Assembly (NCBI GenBank): GCA_973895155.1
Contig: OZ316897.1
Span: 8,556,001-8,620,000, forward strand
DNA from: Marsupella aquatica
Lineage: Eukaryota > Marchantiophyta
Length of the DNA: 64,000 bases
Direction: 5' to 3'
In this document: positions 45,551-56,875 of the stretch, piece by piece
Layout: every line of letters starts with the position of its first letter
How positions within the stretch are numbered: the stretch's first letter is position 1
Program-made: the position numbers and the translations under genes
Notes under the pieces: model-generated
What the model was told of the DNA's origin: nothing
Seen by the model: the letters and a program-made list of their open reading frames with translations, nothing else
Database searches by the model: none

Positions 45551-47214
45551 TCAATCGTATCTTGAATAACCTCCAGTGGTGTGATGACCAGTTATCAGCA
45601 TGCCAATCTCATTAGGGACGCCCTTGGCAGCCATCCTGGTTATAAGCGTACTCCTTCCACTACGATTTGAAAACAAATCTCCTGGTAGTCCTACCAACAT
45701 CAACATATTCTTTAGCCATTTACCCGTTGTCTCTCGAGCCACTTTATGAACTTTATTATACCATACGTTCCCAGCAGGATTACAAATAGCTTGCATATAT
45801 AGGTCAGGTTTGTTGCACTCCCCTTCAGGTGCCATATGACGATGATATTGCTTCGTTGTCAACACAAAATCTGCCTCATAACTATGGTAAGTTTTGCGGA
45901 ATTGCTCCTCGTTATATTTCTTTAACGAATACGCATTGTTTTTTGACGTCCGCTCCTGAAATCTGCACCAAATTGTGAGAAAGATGCATAGAGACAGATC
46001 AATCAGATCACATCAATACATAATAACTTACCAGCAACGTACAAACAGCCCTCTAGAGCTGTACTCACTTCACGTATTCTCTGCCTGTCTTGTCAAGACA
46101 GACAGTGAGATCATTTCGGTGAAGCTCGTAGAGTTCTTGCCCTCCACGAATGCCCATTCGAACGAGGCAGTAAAATGCAAGGCACTTTTGGCATCTGTAA
46201 GAAGAAGTGAGCTGATTGTCGATGTCAGCCAAGATGGCATTCTCATGAGCTTCTGTCAAAGTATAAACCTGCATAAACCAATACATTGAAGTCAAAATCT
46301 AAACCACAAAGCGCTGCGTAGGCACATAATTTTCCTGCTCCCTCAGCCTTAGCTGCTAGAGCCGCGAATGATCGAGCTAGCAAGGAGTGAGCAAAGTAGG
46401 ATTGGGTGACCTCACTCCCTCGACTGAACGAACCGTTCGCCACCTGTAACCCTGTTGCCATTGTAACCTAGTACCCAAACACAGACTTTGCGTGGGACTT
46501 TCCTGCTCGGCTTGCACAGAAGCAGCCGCAGAGGCGAAGCAAAGCAAAATGGCAGACTCAATCCCAATGGACACAAAAACGTGATGAAGCACAGCTACAA
46601 GTGAACAAATTGGTCGAGATGGATGGGATTCAAAAGAAGATAAACAAAAATAGTTGTACCTTCTACCTCGGTAAGTTCACTCTATCTTTGGCGCTCTTCG
46701 TGATAGCTGCTTTCAAAACCATTCTGGTTTTTGCAAATGTAGGATGTGAATTTATATTGAACTCTCTGTCAACAAGAAATAATCCTTCCCCTCTGAGAGA
46801 CCGAACGTCACTTGCTCGTCGGATAATTCGATTGTAACCATTCATGAGATTCATTAGACTAGAAGACGGATACGACTTACCGTTTGTTTTCTGTACTCGA
46901 CAAAACAACTCACTTAAAAGCTCATTTAACCTAGGCAATGGCAAATCACCGAGACCAATGCTCATATCCCAACCCACTCCCTTGCGCAACATGTTTGCCC
47001 GTTTCAAAGCCCATTTATCATTCCATTCTGAAGGTAATTTTTTGTTTCCTCTGCCAGCCTCAAGCAAAATAGGGTCGGGAAGCGCCCGAAGCCCTGACAA
47101 ATTCACTTCCACGTCTCCTTGATTGTGAGGAATAACATCTACAGTATCCATCAAGTTTGAAGCCACATGGACCGAAGTTGAATCTCTAGAGACATCGTAA
47201 AAAATGCTAGCCAT
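45551..47214 (-). CDS. Crypton-like (DUF3504-type) tyrosine recombinase
   Basis: The exons I can see are about 46667-47214 (ATG at 47214), 46069-46268 and 45551-45962. The last two join with a split Lys codon across a GT-AG intron. Exon 1 has the SAM-like core-binding domain (LNELLSELFCRVQKTNGKSY, PSSSLMNLMNGYNRIIRR, FAKTRMVLKAAI). Exon 2 has LAFYCLVRMGIRGGQELYEL with the first catalytic Arg. Exon 3 has FQERTSKNNAYSLKKYNEEQ, then SNRSGRSTLITRMAAKGVP (the HxxR box, with Arg where His is usual), GMLITGHH and the final Tyr in GGYSRYD. The first junction does not fit: the best donor (GAG/GTAGAA) is one base out of phase, so there is either an unseen exon or a defect. A possible extra 5' exon lies at 47230-47500. 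Confidence 0.7.
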
Positions 47215-47699
47215 ATTAATGTATCAAGCTCTGTCTCCTCGCCAGCAAGGTCTTCTAGGAATAGAAATTCACTCTCATCCCCATTCCACTCAGGACCACC
47301 TACGGAGCCTCCGTCACTCAAATGCTCTTCAACTGTCTCACTGATCTCACAAACTCCTTGAACATCCATTCCACCACTTGCTTCCGCCATGCTGACGGAT
47401 TCAATATTACCTTCCTGCATGACAAACTCAATAGACTCTGTGATGACAGAAAACGAAACTAAACATTTTTCTTGGATAGTCATCTCAATAGTAGCGAACA
47501 ACAACATAAGCTTGGAACATAAGTTGAAGCCTGAAATTCAAATGGATTTTGCTGCAACTTGCAGAGGTACCCCGTAGTTGCAAGATTTCACTCCTCAATC
47601 CTCCCAATCGGGTTTGCTGCAACTTGCCGAACTTATCCATTGATGGAGCTAGCGCCATCACCAACGATTTTGCGATCCAGTTTGAATCCACATTCCCCC

Positions 47700-48411
47700 G
47701 AGCACATTCAAATCATCAATACAACCGCTGTGCATCTGATGTTGGAACACAGATTCTTGAAGAAAGTATCCGCCTACTGGAGGAAAGTCTCGGAAGAAAG
47801 TGTCGCTTCTCGTCTGCATGAATTCAATCAAAACTTGACAAACAAACAAATGACGCCCCGCGCCCGCCTCTTCTTCACTTTCGGCCATTCAGGGATGCTA
47901 TTGACCTTCCTTCTCATTGGCCAAAATGACACTAGCCGGTAGCCAATACACCAACCTGAAACTACGTAGGTTAACTACGATCTCGGCCGTCCATTACCGA
48001 GGGTGTACCGGCTCTCCCCGGCTCCTCCAGGACCTCTCCCGGCTGACGCCGGTCGAGGTCCTGTCAGAACCCCGGTCGAACCTCTGTACACCTTGGTAAC
48101 GATCGTCCAGACCGTAGTTATCTTATACGTAAATCCTGTCAGGAGAAGAGGTTACTAGTGTGTAACCATTTCTACAGGGGCCTGCTATAGTCATAATCTG
48201 GTGTCCTGAAAAGTTGAGCCGGTAACCTCTTTCCGGGCAGGAGTTACGTATGCTAATGCAGGGCAGGGCTGGGGTTATAGGCTGTAACCTGCTCTCGGAA
48301 TATTCAAAGAAGCTTCCCGGCTGCCGCCGGTCAGTTTCTTTTCATATTCCGGACACAGGGTTACAGCCTAGTAACCCTGCGCCCAGACCTGCATTACCCT
48401 ATACGTAGGGC
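47700..48411. mobile_element. Foldback element B, copy 2 (about 47963-48411), with its upstream flank
   Basis: The right half, 48130-48411, repeats element B (CAGGGCAGGGCTGGGGTTAT, GAATATTCAAAGAAGCTTCC, ending CATTACCCTATACGTA). The unique centre (about 48128-48250) is inverted compared with copy 1, meaning the element inserted in the opposite sense. The left arm is diverged but still palindromic (GGTGTAC ... GTACACC). It abuts GC-rich repeat A at 48412. 47700-47962 shows no gene. Confidence 0.65.
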
Positions 48412-48702
48412 GTGCGGTGGCGAGCGGAGCCGGCAAGCACAGGCGTCGAGTGGGAAGGAGGGAGAGTGAAGAGATCAGCACGGCTGACAGGGTGACAGTG
48501 TGGTTGTCCGGGCGGACCGGGCGGACCGGGCGGTTCTGGCGATCGAGTAGAGGCCGACCGTTGCAAGGCGAATGGCTGGCGGGCGTACGTGCGACATAGG
48601 GTGCATGGCGCCGGTGGCGGCGAGCGAAGGGAGCACTGGCTTCGAGCGAGAAAGGAGTAACAGTGAGGACCGTTGCTGGCGATCTAGTCGGGCTGAAGCA
48701 GC

Positions 48703-50523
48703 ATCCAAAGAGACGAGTCCCTGGAACAGCATTAACTGTACCTCGGGACTCCCTCAGAGCCTACCGGAAGGAGCACCCTGAGGTTCCCCTTTTTGCACCC
48801 ATCTCTACACTTTTCAGGGCATGACCTTACACTCGCAGCCCCTGCTCCCTCTCAATTAGAGACTTAATTCAACATTCTTATCCCCTCTTGTGTAGTGCTT
48901 TTTTTCCCTTGCATCTGTTTGTGGGAGTGTGTTTAAATTTCTTGGACTCGATGGAGGCAATCGTTTGATAATAGCTGACATTCTATTTAAATTTCTTGGA
49001 CTCCATGGAGGGTTCCCGGGTTGTCCCGGTTTTGAATAAAATAAAATAATTCTTGGACTCCATGGAGGCGATATTGACAGTAGCTCACACATTTTTGACC
49101 CGCTTTGCAAAGTCCGGCACCAGTCTAGTTTTAGTTATTTATTTATGAGGGGTTTATTATTCAGTGCAAGATCGCCTGAGCTCAAACTCTTGCCACTAAA
49201 TTCTTCCTCCTCATGTTGTATTCCATGCCTTCCAGATAGGTCACGAATGCATTCATGACTAGCTCCTAATTGTGCCTAACTTTGTAACTTTAGTGTATAG
49301 AGGTCCAAGGAGCACAAACACTAAACTCAAAAGAATACACCATTGCTCATCCCGAAACCTGGAAAGGTGAGAAATTAAAAAATTATCACCTACTCATAGG
49401 GCTAAACTATTGTAGAACCAACTTCCTAGGAAAACCAATTTTCAATTCAATCATCAAATTGGATATTGAAACAATTTCGCTTTTGAAAGTCAGTGTAATG
49501 ATGAATATAATAGCAGTTTTTATTTTCTCTTCTTTAATGCTTCCCGAATTTCTCCACAGTAGTACAGTAGAGTTTTACAAACGTCACAAGGCTACGAATT
49601 GACTGATGTTTATAACTTCGATTCTTCCTTGAGCACTTCATCAGTCAAATGTTTTTTAAATTGGGTATTTTAGTATATCAACTCCATTGATTAGAGCTAA
49701 ATTTAAAAAGAAAAAGAAATGGTTCCCCATTTTTCTTTATTCTAAGGCTCGAGGAGTAAGTATGACTACTGTAGTTTACATATGAAATGATTATCTCCAT
49801 TTTTTTTGAATTAGATAAATCATTTTGGTTTCAACCCCCTTGTATATTACATCTGAAATATATATTAGTATGGTTTCAAAAATGCATGATTACCGACGCA
49901 AAGTGCTCAGGCTCCCATAAAGGTTACAAAGTTAGGCACAATTATGAGCTAGGCATGAATGCGTTGTTACCCATCTGGAAGGCATGGAATACAACGATGA
50001 ACAAGTAAGGATTTAGTGGCAAGAGTTTAAGCTCAGGTGATCTTGCACTGAATAATCAACCCTCATAAATCAATGACTAAAACTAGACTGGGGCTGGACT
50101 TTGCAAAGCGGGTCTAAATGTGTCAACTACTGTCAAATGATTGCCTCCATGGAGTCCAAGTTTTTTAATTTATTTTTATTTTTTTCAAAGCCGGGACAAT
50201 ACCCGGAAACACTCCATGGAGTCCAAGAAATTTAAATAGAATGTCAGCTACTGTCAAACGATTGCCTCTATGGAGTCCAAGAAATTTAAACAAACACTCC
50301 CACAAACAAATGCAAGGGAAAAAGGCACTCCACAAGAGGGGATAAGAATGTTGAATAAAGTTGTCTCTAATTGAGAGGGAGCCAGGGGCAACGAGTGTAA
50401 GGTCATGGCCTGAAAAGTGAAGAGATGGGTGCAAAAAAGGGAAAACTCAGGGTGCTCCTTCCGGTAGGCTGTGGGGAGTCCCGAGGTACAGGTAATGCTG
50501 TTCCAGGGACTTGTCTCTTTGAA
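48703..50523. mobile_element. Non-coding foldback (MULE-like) element, 1.82 kb, arms of about 590-620 bp
   Basis: The left arm (48703 to about 49290) and the right arm (about 49905-50523) are long inverted repeats. Ends read TCCAAAGAGACGAGTCCCTG on the left and its near inverse on the right; internal shared words include CTTGGACTCCATGGAGG and GGTGCTCCTTCCGGTAGGCT. Flanking 9-bp duplication: TGAAGCAGC (48694-48702) and TGAAGCGGC (50524-50532). The central roughly 600 bp is A/T-rich and has no gene. A 9-bp duplication and long inverted repeats fit the Mutator superfamily. Confidence 0.85.
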
Positions 50524-50630
50524 TGAAGCGGCCGGAGTCTGGCAGGTGCTGGGGATCGCGCTTTCTCGAGGAGGGATTAACAGGTGCGCACTCAGTCCCC
50601 CAAGTCTGGGGTCGTCTGATAGGTGGGGAG

Positions 50631-50916
50631 CAGCCTATTTTTTAAGGTTTTTTTATTTTTAGCCAGTGTGGGGAATGTTTGCTTCTCTGAGGGAGGAGAT
50701 TCTAAGGATATTCTCTGTCAAATTTTATTAAATTAAATTGTGACCGTCAGATATCCCTAGATTTAAGGAGAGCCGTTAGATTCTGGCTAATGGGGTCAAT
50801 GATTTGGTGGAAGAGTGGCTAATGGTGTCAGAAAAATGTAGTGAATCTTAGCCAAAAGTGGCGAAAGTTTTTTGGGGAGGTGGAATTTGGCTAAAATTCT
50901 CACTTAAAAATACGCT
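50631..50916. mobile_element. 286-bp MITE with 9-bp target duplication
   Basis: Flanked by GGTGGGGAG on both sides (50622-50630 and 50917-50925). Imperfect terminal inverted repeats: AGCCTATTTTTTAAGG...TTTTTAGCCA on the left and AGCGTATTTTTAAGTG...TTTTAGCCA inverted on the right. Non-coding. Probably a Mutator-type MITE. Confidence 0.8.
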
Positions 50917-50957
50917 GGTGGGGAGGTCCCCCGAGGCAAGGGCCTCACCGTATACGG

Positions 50958-51790
50958 TTAATTAATAAACCACAACTACGAATATAAGGGGCTCCACGTT
51001 ACGTGGAGTCCCCATACCCAACTGTATAACATGGGGCAACAGCTTCTTTTTTTGCTAGTAGCTGCGTGTGCTCTCAGCTATAATGAGATTCGTTATAGCT
51101 CATTATAGCTCATTATAGCATTAAGTCTCAGGTATCGTTGAGATCTACTTCTGTAAAACAAAAACAGGCAAAATGGTCAATATTTTGTAAGAAATATTGA
51201 AAAAACAATAGATGGGATGAGATTGGCCAAATTCAAAATTTTGAATTTCGGGGGAAGAGTCAATCTGAGCTGTCTGCGTTTCTTGTCTCCAAAAATCTCC
51301 AGCATAGTGGTCGCTCTCTTGCTCAAAAGGACTATCTCAAAGAGAATTGTAGATGGGTTTTTTCAGTTTTGTAATGGGGTTGATATTTTTCAAATGAAAA
51401 ATAAAACAAATCCAAGCCCTCCTAACCTTCTATTTTGTTACTTTTGCAATATGTGTAGCTCATTGTTTATTTATTCTACAAATATTGTCCATCCACATTA
51501 GAAATCGATCTAGGGTGCAAAAGAAAGATATCAATGACATTCATGATTGGGTGTTTGGTGTTTCAAAAATAAATAAATAGTTTTCAAAATAAAATTAAGT
51601 TAAATTTTGAGTTTTCAACCATTCTCCTGCCTGATCTTGGGCCCTGCCCAGCATTAATGGTCGTACAGTACCAGAGTTGGCCGTACAATACCGGAGTTCC
51701 TTACATACCGAGACCTTGTTGCACCGTGGCGGTCCATACCAAGACGAGACTACCACAGCCTTCTAGCCCGCCATAGCTCACAGCCTACAA
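50958..51790. other. No supported gene
   Basis: A/T-rich DNA with a CTCATTATAG-type word repeated near 51085-51118. Short frames only. The last 150 bp may be the decayed start of the copia fragment that follows. Confidence 0.4.
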
Positions 51791-51792
51791 TA

Positions 51793-52420
51793 CGACATTG
51801 GAATGGGGTTAAGCGAATCTTTCGCTACCTATGTGGCACAATGGATCTTGGTTTATTCTACCCAGCAGACATTGATATCACACTCTGCGGATATGCAGAC
51901 GCAGGCTATTTATCCGACCCTGCGGATGCAAAATCTTAGACAGGCTACGTATTCCTCACTGGTCCTACAGCAATTTCTTGGAAGAGCACCAAGCAATCCC
52001 TAACTACAACGTCCTCTAATCATTCAGAAATCGCGCTCTATGAGGCCAGTCGAGAATGTCTTTGGCTACGCACAGTCATAGACTACGTTCTAGAAAACAC
52101 AGGTATGTCAAAACTGACTTCTCCCACTGTGATTTATGAAGATAGTAGACCGTGTGTTGAACAGATAGCCGCCGGATACATCAAAGGTGACAAAACCAAA
52201 CATATTGCACCAAAAATTTTCTTTACATATGAACAGCAACATAAACAGATCGAAATACAATGGATCCCCAGTAAACAGAACTCTGCCGATATATTCACAA
52301 AGGCTTTACCTCCTATCACACACAGTGAACTCACCAAGGCTATGAGGATGCGCAGTTTTTCTTCACTTTTACAGAAATGACGAAGAAATAAGTTGTAAGA
52401 CTTATCGACATCAGGGGGAG
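51793..52420 (+). pseudogene. Ty1/copia retrotransposon RNase H end, with polypurine tract
   Basis: The frame 51793-52380 encodes the copia RNase H region: RIFRYLCGTMDLGLFY, CGYADAGYLSDPADAKS, then an in-frame TAG near 51937, followed by TGYVFLTGPTAISWKSTKQS, SEIALYEASRECLWLRTVI, the third-Asp motif YEDSRPCVEQI, KHIAPKIFFTYEQ and IQWIPSKQNSADIFTKALP. A polypurine tract (TCAGGGGGAG, 52411-52420) follows, so the 3' LTR should start near 52425. Upstream gag, integrase and most of the reverse transcriptase are missing. Confidence 0.9.
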
Positions 52421-52736
52421 CACTTGCGCAGATCAGGAAGGAGCTCAACAAATGTATCGATCTTGCCTCCATGACGACCACACCCAGACGCTGATAAACC
52501 TTCATCAATCTGCTCATACAAATTTCACAAACTTACTGACTGCAAGCTATCGCTGACTGCAAGCTATCGCTGACTCATCTGACTCTCAACCGAAAGCCCT
52601 AGTTTTCTCCATGAACTACATTGACAGAACGAAAGACCTCACTCCGACGGACGTTCCCAAACTACTCTTGACCATTTTATGCTAGACCTACAAACAGACC
52701 AAAGACAACTATAGGACCTTTAGACAACTCCTATAT

Positions 52737-52881
52737 TGTTATGAGTCATCTAGCCCCAAACTAGACTAGAGTCACTATACCATGGTTATACCTTAACCGT
52801 ACCTGTACACACATATATATAAAGCAGAACCGTGACCCCTAATCAGTATCTGATTCATTCTCAATTCATTCTCTCTTAACA
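52737..52881 (+). repeat. 5' LTR
   Basis: 145 bp, TG...CA ends, TATA box near 52814. Followed directly by the primer-binding site. Confidence 0.9.
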
Positions 52882-55279
52882 CGTTATCAGCACGACTCTC
52901 GGAGGCTGAGCACTAGCTTGAACTTTTTTTAGGGATTCGACAAGTGACAAAAATTAGACACTTGAGGGAATCCCAAGACAAAATCCGTTCAAGGAAACCT
53001 TCATTTGAGAGTCCATGTCAACCTGGTGTTGGAAATTGATGGAGTATCCTCTGTGAGAAACTAACTCCAAAGAAATTAGAAGAAGCAAAATCAGAAGGAG
53101 AGGCTGATCAGACAAAGAGTCGAACCCCTGGATTGACCCTTGTGGGATCATTAAAGCTTTAGAGGAATTGATTCTGAAATGCAAGATTGAAAGTACGCAG
53201 CATGATTTATGGAAGGAGGAGAAGAAACACTGCAGCGCAAAGTCCATAGAAAAACCAGGATAAAGCTTGGGCTGGAGTCAATCAATCCAATCAAAGAGAC
53301 CTGATTGAATAGAGGCAGAGCACAATCAACAAAATTTCAATCAAGGTGAGATCTGAAAAGGCACCACACCCTATAGAGAACGAATGTTGCACTAGGGCTC
53401 AACAACCGGAGGGTGAAAAGGACTGAAGGAAATTTGAGGGATGGAAACCTCATGAGAAGACAACACAGTGATCACCGACGCAGCCGCGAAGCCATGCAAA
53501 AGTGGGAGAATCGATGCACAAGCCTAAAACGGCAAAATTTGGACCAGGCTTTTTGAGAAACCATCGACAAAACTTGATAAGTGCAAAACCCCCATACTTG
53601 CAACTCATTATAAAGAGTATTTTTACTTACAAAAGAATCAGATCACTTAAAGCATCTTTTTCAAAGCTTTTAAATCACTTTAAGATACATGTGTAATCCT
53701 TAACATAAACCTAAATCACAAGCTTACACTCTCATTTTACAAATGTGAATACTGTGCCTTTACACAACACATTGAATACATATAACATGGTTATTACACC
53801 ATTAATATCACTTTCCACCATAGGGGGAGGAAAGCACATTGTACCCACGTACAACTATCTCCCACCTCCTAATGTCATTTTGGTTCATTCACCTTCTAGT
53901 ACCATTTGAACTTATACACCTTCTGGTATCATTTGATCTCATAAGATCCAAACGGACTCAGATAAGGGACTTTCCATGACTAACAAAGGTAAAGGTAGAG
54001 ATGATTTGATAATGGGCAAAGCCCCTAATCTCATCTATACATGAGTTAATGAGGGAGTTAATATGGGCAAAGCCCGTAATCTAACCCCTACATTCTCTTG
54101 ATCAGTGGGCATTCCTATCGGACCTTACCTATAGATGAGTTCCAAATCTAAGAGATATTCCTCACACTCACAATTTCAAGAGAAAATAACATGCATTTTA
54201 TGCAGATCAATGGGAAGAAACTTCATTCTCTCTAACTTATCTACTCAAAAACTTAAACCAAACTCATACACTACAATGGAAAATACCTCTGTACTTGGCC
54301 ATACTTGGCTATACCAGGAGTTTGCCACTCCATGACACTCTTGTCAAAACAACACAAAACATTGCAGACGTGCAAGGCAGAAGTGCCCATTTTAAGATAA
54401 ATCATGCACACCCTCTGGTGATGCCATTTTAAGAAAATTTATATATTCTCTCACAAGGCACACCCTTTTCTACAAGAGAAAACAACTTTTCAATATACAT
54501 GATTTCTCCATGTGCCCACTGCACATGCATCCATAGTTAAGGATCTCAAACTCAACTTGAGAAGGAAATAGTACATGTACCTCAACCTCATGTTGAGGGG
54601 GAGATAACATCATTCAAACCATACATATCCAATATAGGATAAAATCCATGTAATATACACAAATTACATACAAATACCCAATTATATTCTCCTACAAGGA
54701 GCAGAAGTTATTATTTCTACCCCACACTTGACATTTGATAACACAAACCTATGACCACAAGATGTAGCAACATACTATCATAACACTTTCATCTTTGAGG
54801 GGGAACAACACAATGTGATTTTCCAGCTACTAACCTAAGCTCCTCATTATATTGGACATGAACTTGATTTGTTTGTTGCCAGGCTTCATCTAAGATATTG
54901 CAAACTTCTGGAGACAATTGAAATTCCTGTTGCATCTTAATACCTTTGACGACCCTACATACCATGCGATTGACTTACGACACATGATATGTACCAATTG
55001 AAGACTCCACTTACTGCTAATGCATTTTCCTTTATCGCCAAGAGGATCAACGGGCTGTACTCTTTTTCCTTTAGGGTCATATTTTTTTTCTCTACTACCC
55101 TAGTAGAGTTGTTTTTTACCTCAATCTAGCCCTGCTAAAGGTTTTAATGAGGCAGTCCACCTCTTTGGTTGACGTAACATGCGTATCTATAAGCATGATG
55201 ATAAATTATCATTTTTTTGTCTAGCTCTAGGACTAGTCTAGATTGTCTTCATAATTCCCATTATGTCGCCAAGGGGGAG

Positions 55280-55424
55280 TGTTATGAGTCATCTAGCCCC
55301 AGACTAGACTAGAGTCACTATACCATGGTTATACCTTAACCATACCTGTACACACATATATATAAAGCAGAACCGTGACCCCTAATTGGTATCTGATTCA
55401 TTCTCAATTCATTCTCTCTTAACA
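55280..55424 (+). repeat. 3' LTR
   Basis: 145 bp, preceded by AAGGGGGAG and followed by the TATAT duplication. Four substitutions separate it from the 5' LTR. Confidence 0.9.
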
Positions 55425-55429
55425 TATAT

Positions 55430-56640
55430 TACAAAAACATTTTCTACAGGATGGTAACACTCTTTCTCCCAGAAGACAGCAGGGGAGTTTTAATGAGGTT
55501 ACATCCATTATGGTACCACTCTTAGATATATCAACACCAAATAAATTCATATAGAAACAGACTATATCATCCCCAACATAGACTTAAACAGTTCCAACAA
55601 TTACACCATAATGTTGCAAAGGGGGAGTGTTATGATACATAGGTTAGTTAAGTCTAGGATTGGGTTACCTTAACCTCAGGTAACTGCTGTAACCACCCGA
55701 ACTAACTACCTTGTATATAGTCCATATGGATCATGAAGGAAGAACACTTATTTGTTGAGTAGTTATTTCAACAAAATGCTAGTTCATTTAGTTACTTATT
55801 GTGATAGGTTTGTTGGACCTTGTTTTATGAGTCTTTTGACTCTGGTGCTCTCTCGTCGGACCCACGACTCTTTTCTGTATTTCATGTAGGGCCTTGTCTC
55901 TCAGTTAATTCTGGAGGTTTTCCTGTGCTTTCCGGAGAGACTTGGGCTTGTGTGGCTTGTACTCTTTTGGGATGTCTTGGCCCTCCCTGTCTTCCCCTGA
56001 ATTAAAAAAATATTGTTTGGCAAGACCAAAGAAAGTATCCATTTTTTAAAGAGTACTTTCAAAACGGAGAAAGGGACTATTCTAAGAGCACTCCTCACCG
56101 GTCTAGTATCGGGTCCCACCGGGAGCAAGGATACCAGGACCAGCCCATGGGCCCAGTTTTGGAACCCCAATCGTGCCGCGGCCCGGGCACCCCAATGTCA
56201 AGGCCTGGAATTTTTCCTAACCAAGGGCGGTAGCCACACATCAAATGTGGTAATACACTCCATGCACTCATTGATTTAGATAAAATAACAAGAATTATCA
56301 TGGTATGGATGGATGTCTTACACAATATATGTCATATTTTGATGTGCAGTTAATTCAATTATTTGGAAACATATCGATGGAATACAAGTTGCGTCACCCA
56401 AAACTACAGCTTTTTTACCCTCCAGAACCTAGCAGGACACAGCTTGCCAAGATCGATCTATGACTGCAATCAGCCTTCTCAGTTTTGATCCAAGTCTCTA
56501 CGAAGGAGAGTGCAGAGATGCTTCAGCTCAGAAAGGCGGGACACGTGGGGAATGATGGGCCCTTCACTGACCCGGATGTGCAGGCTACAAACCGGCTCGC
56601 TAAACTCCCCGATAACTGGGTCTGGTTAACACGGGTGGGA
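55430..56640. other. Retrotransposon-derived DNA without a gene; second LTR start at about 55630
   Basis: CAAAGGGGGAG followed by TGTTATGATACATAGG at about 55619-55645 is another polypurine tract plus LTR start, of a different family from the 145-bp LTR. 56248-56350 resembles 9730-9830 (TTTTGATGTGCAG). No coding frame with a family pattern. Confidence 0.5.
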
Positions 56641-56644
56641 GCGC

Positions 56645-56875
56645 TCTCCAGATTGCCTCATCTACTGAACTTACCGCAGTTAAAGCTCGTATTTGGAGTG
56701 TTCTCAAGATTGCCTCATCTACTGGACTCACTCTGTAGTTAAAGCTCTTAGTTGGAGTGTTCTCCAGATTGCCTCATCTACCTGGACTTACCGTAGTTAG
56801 AGCTCTTACTTGGAGTGTTCTCCGGATTGCCTCATCTACTGGACTTACCGTAGTTAAAGCTCTGAGTTAGCAAGA
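56645..56875. repeat. Tandem repeat, four copies of a 58-bp unit
   Basis: GATTGCCTCATCTA anchors lie at 56651, 56708, 56767 and 56825. Each is followed by CTGGACTTACCGTAGTTAAA-like sequence and TTGGAGTGTTCTCC. Confidence 0.9.

Larger units (their letters stand above)
48412..50957 (+). repeat. GC-rich repeat A, copy 2, split by two younger insertions
   Basis: Three pieces, 48412-48702, 50524-50630 and 50917-50957, read together as the same order of words as copy 1 at 35733-36055 (GGCTGGCGGGCGTACGT; GGTCTGGCAGGTGC-like; GAGGAGGGAT; GTGGGGAGGTCCCCCGA; CCGTATACGG). The gaps are the 1.82-kb foldback element and a 286-bp MITE. Confidence 0.75.
52737..55424 (+). mobile_element. Non-coding LTR retrotransposon, 2.69 kb, 145-bp LTRs
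   Basis: The 5' LTR 52737-52881 and 3' LTR 55280-55424 both run TGTTATGAGTC...CTCTCTTAACA and differ at four sites. Each has a TATATATAAA box. Target duplication TATAT flanks the element (52732-52736 and 55425-55429). The primer-binding site CGTTATCAGCACGAC (52882-52896) is complementary to a tRNA-Ile(GAU)-type anticodon stem-loop, as used by some copia elements. The polypurine tract AAGGGGGAG precedes the 3' LTR. The 2.4-kb interior has no long frame, so the element depends on proteins from elsewhere. Confidence 0.92.

Noticed and set aside
44078-47962. Element B copies as terminal repeats of the Crypton-like element
   Set aside because: B is a self-contained palindromic element present in both orientations, copy 1 is itself split by the Harbinger, and Cryptons lack inverted termini.
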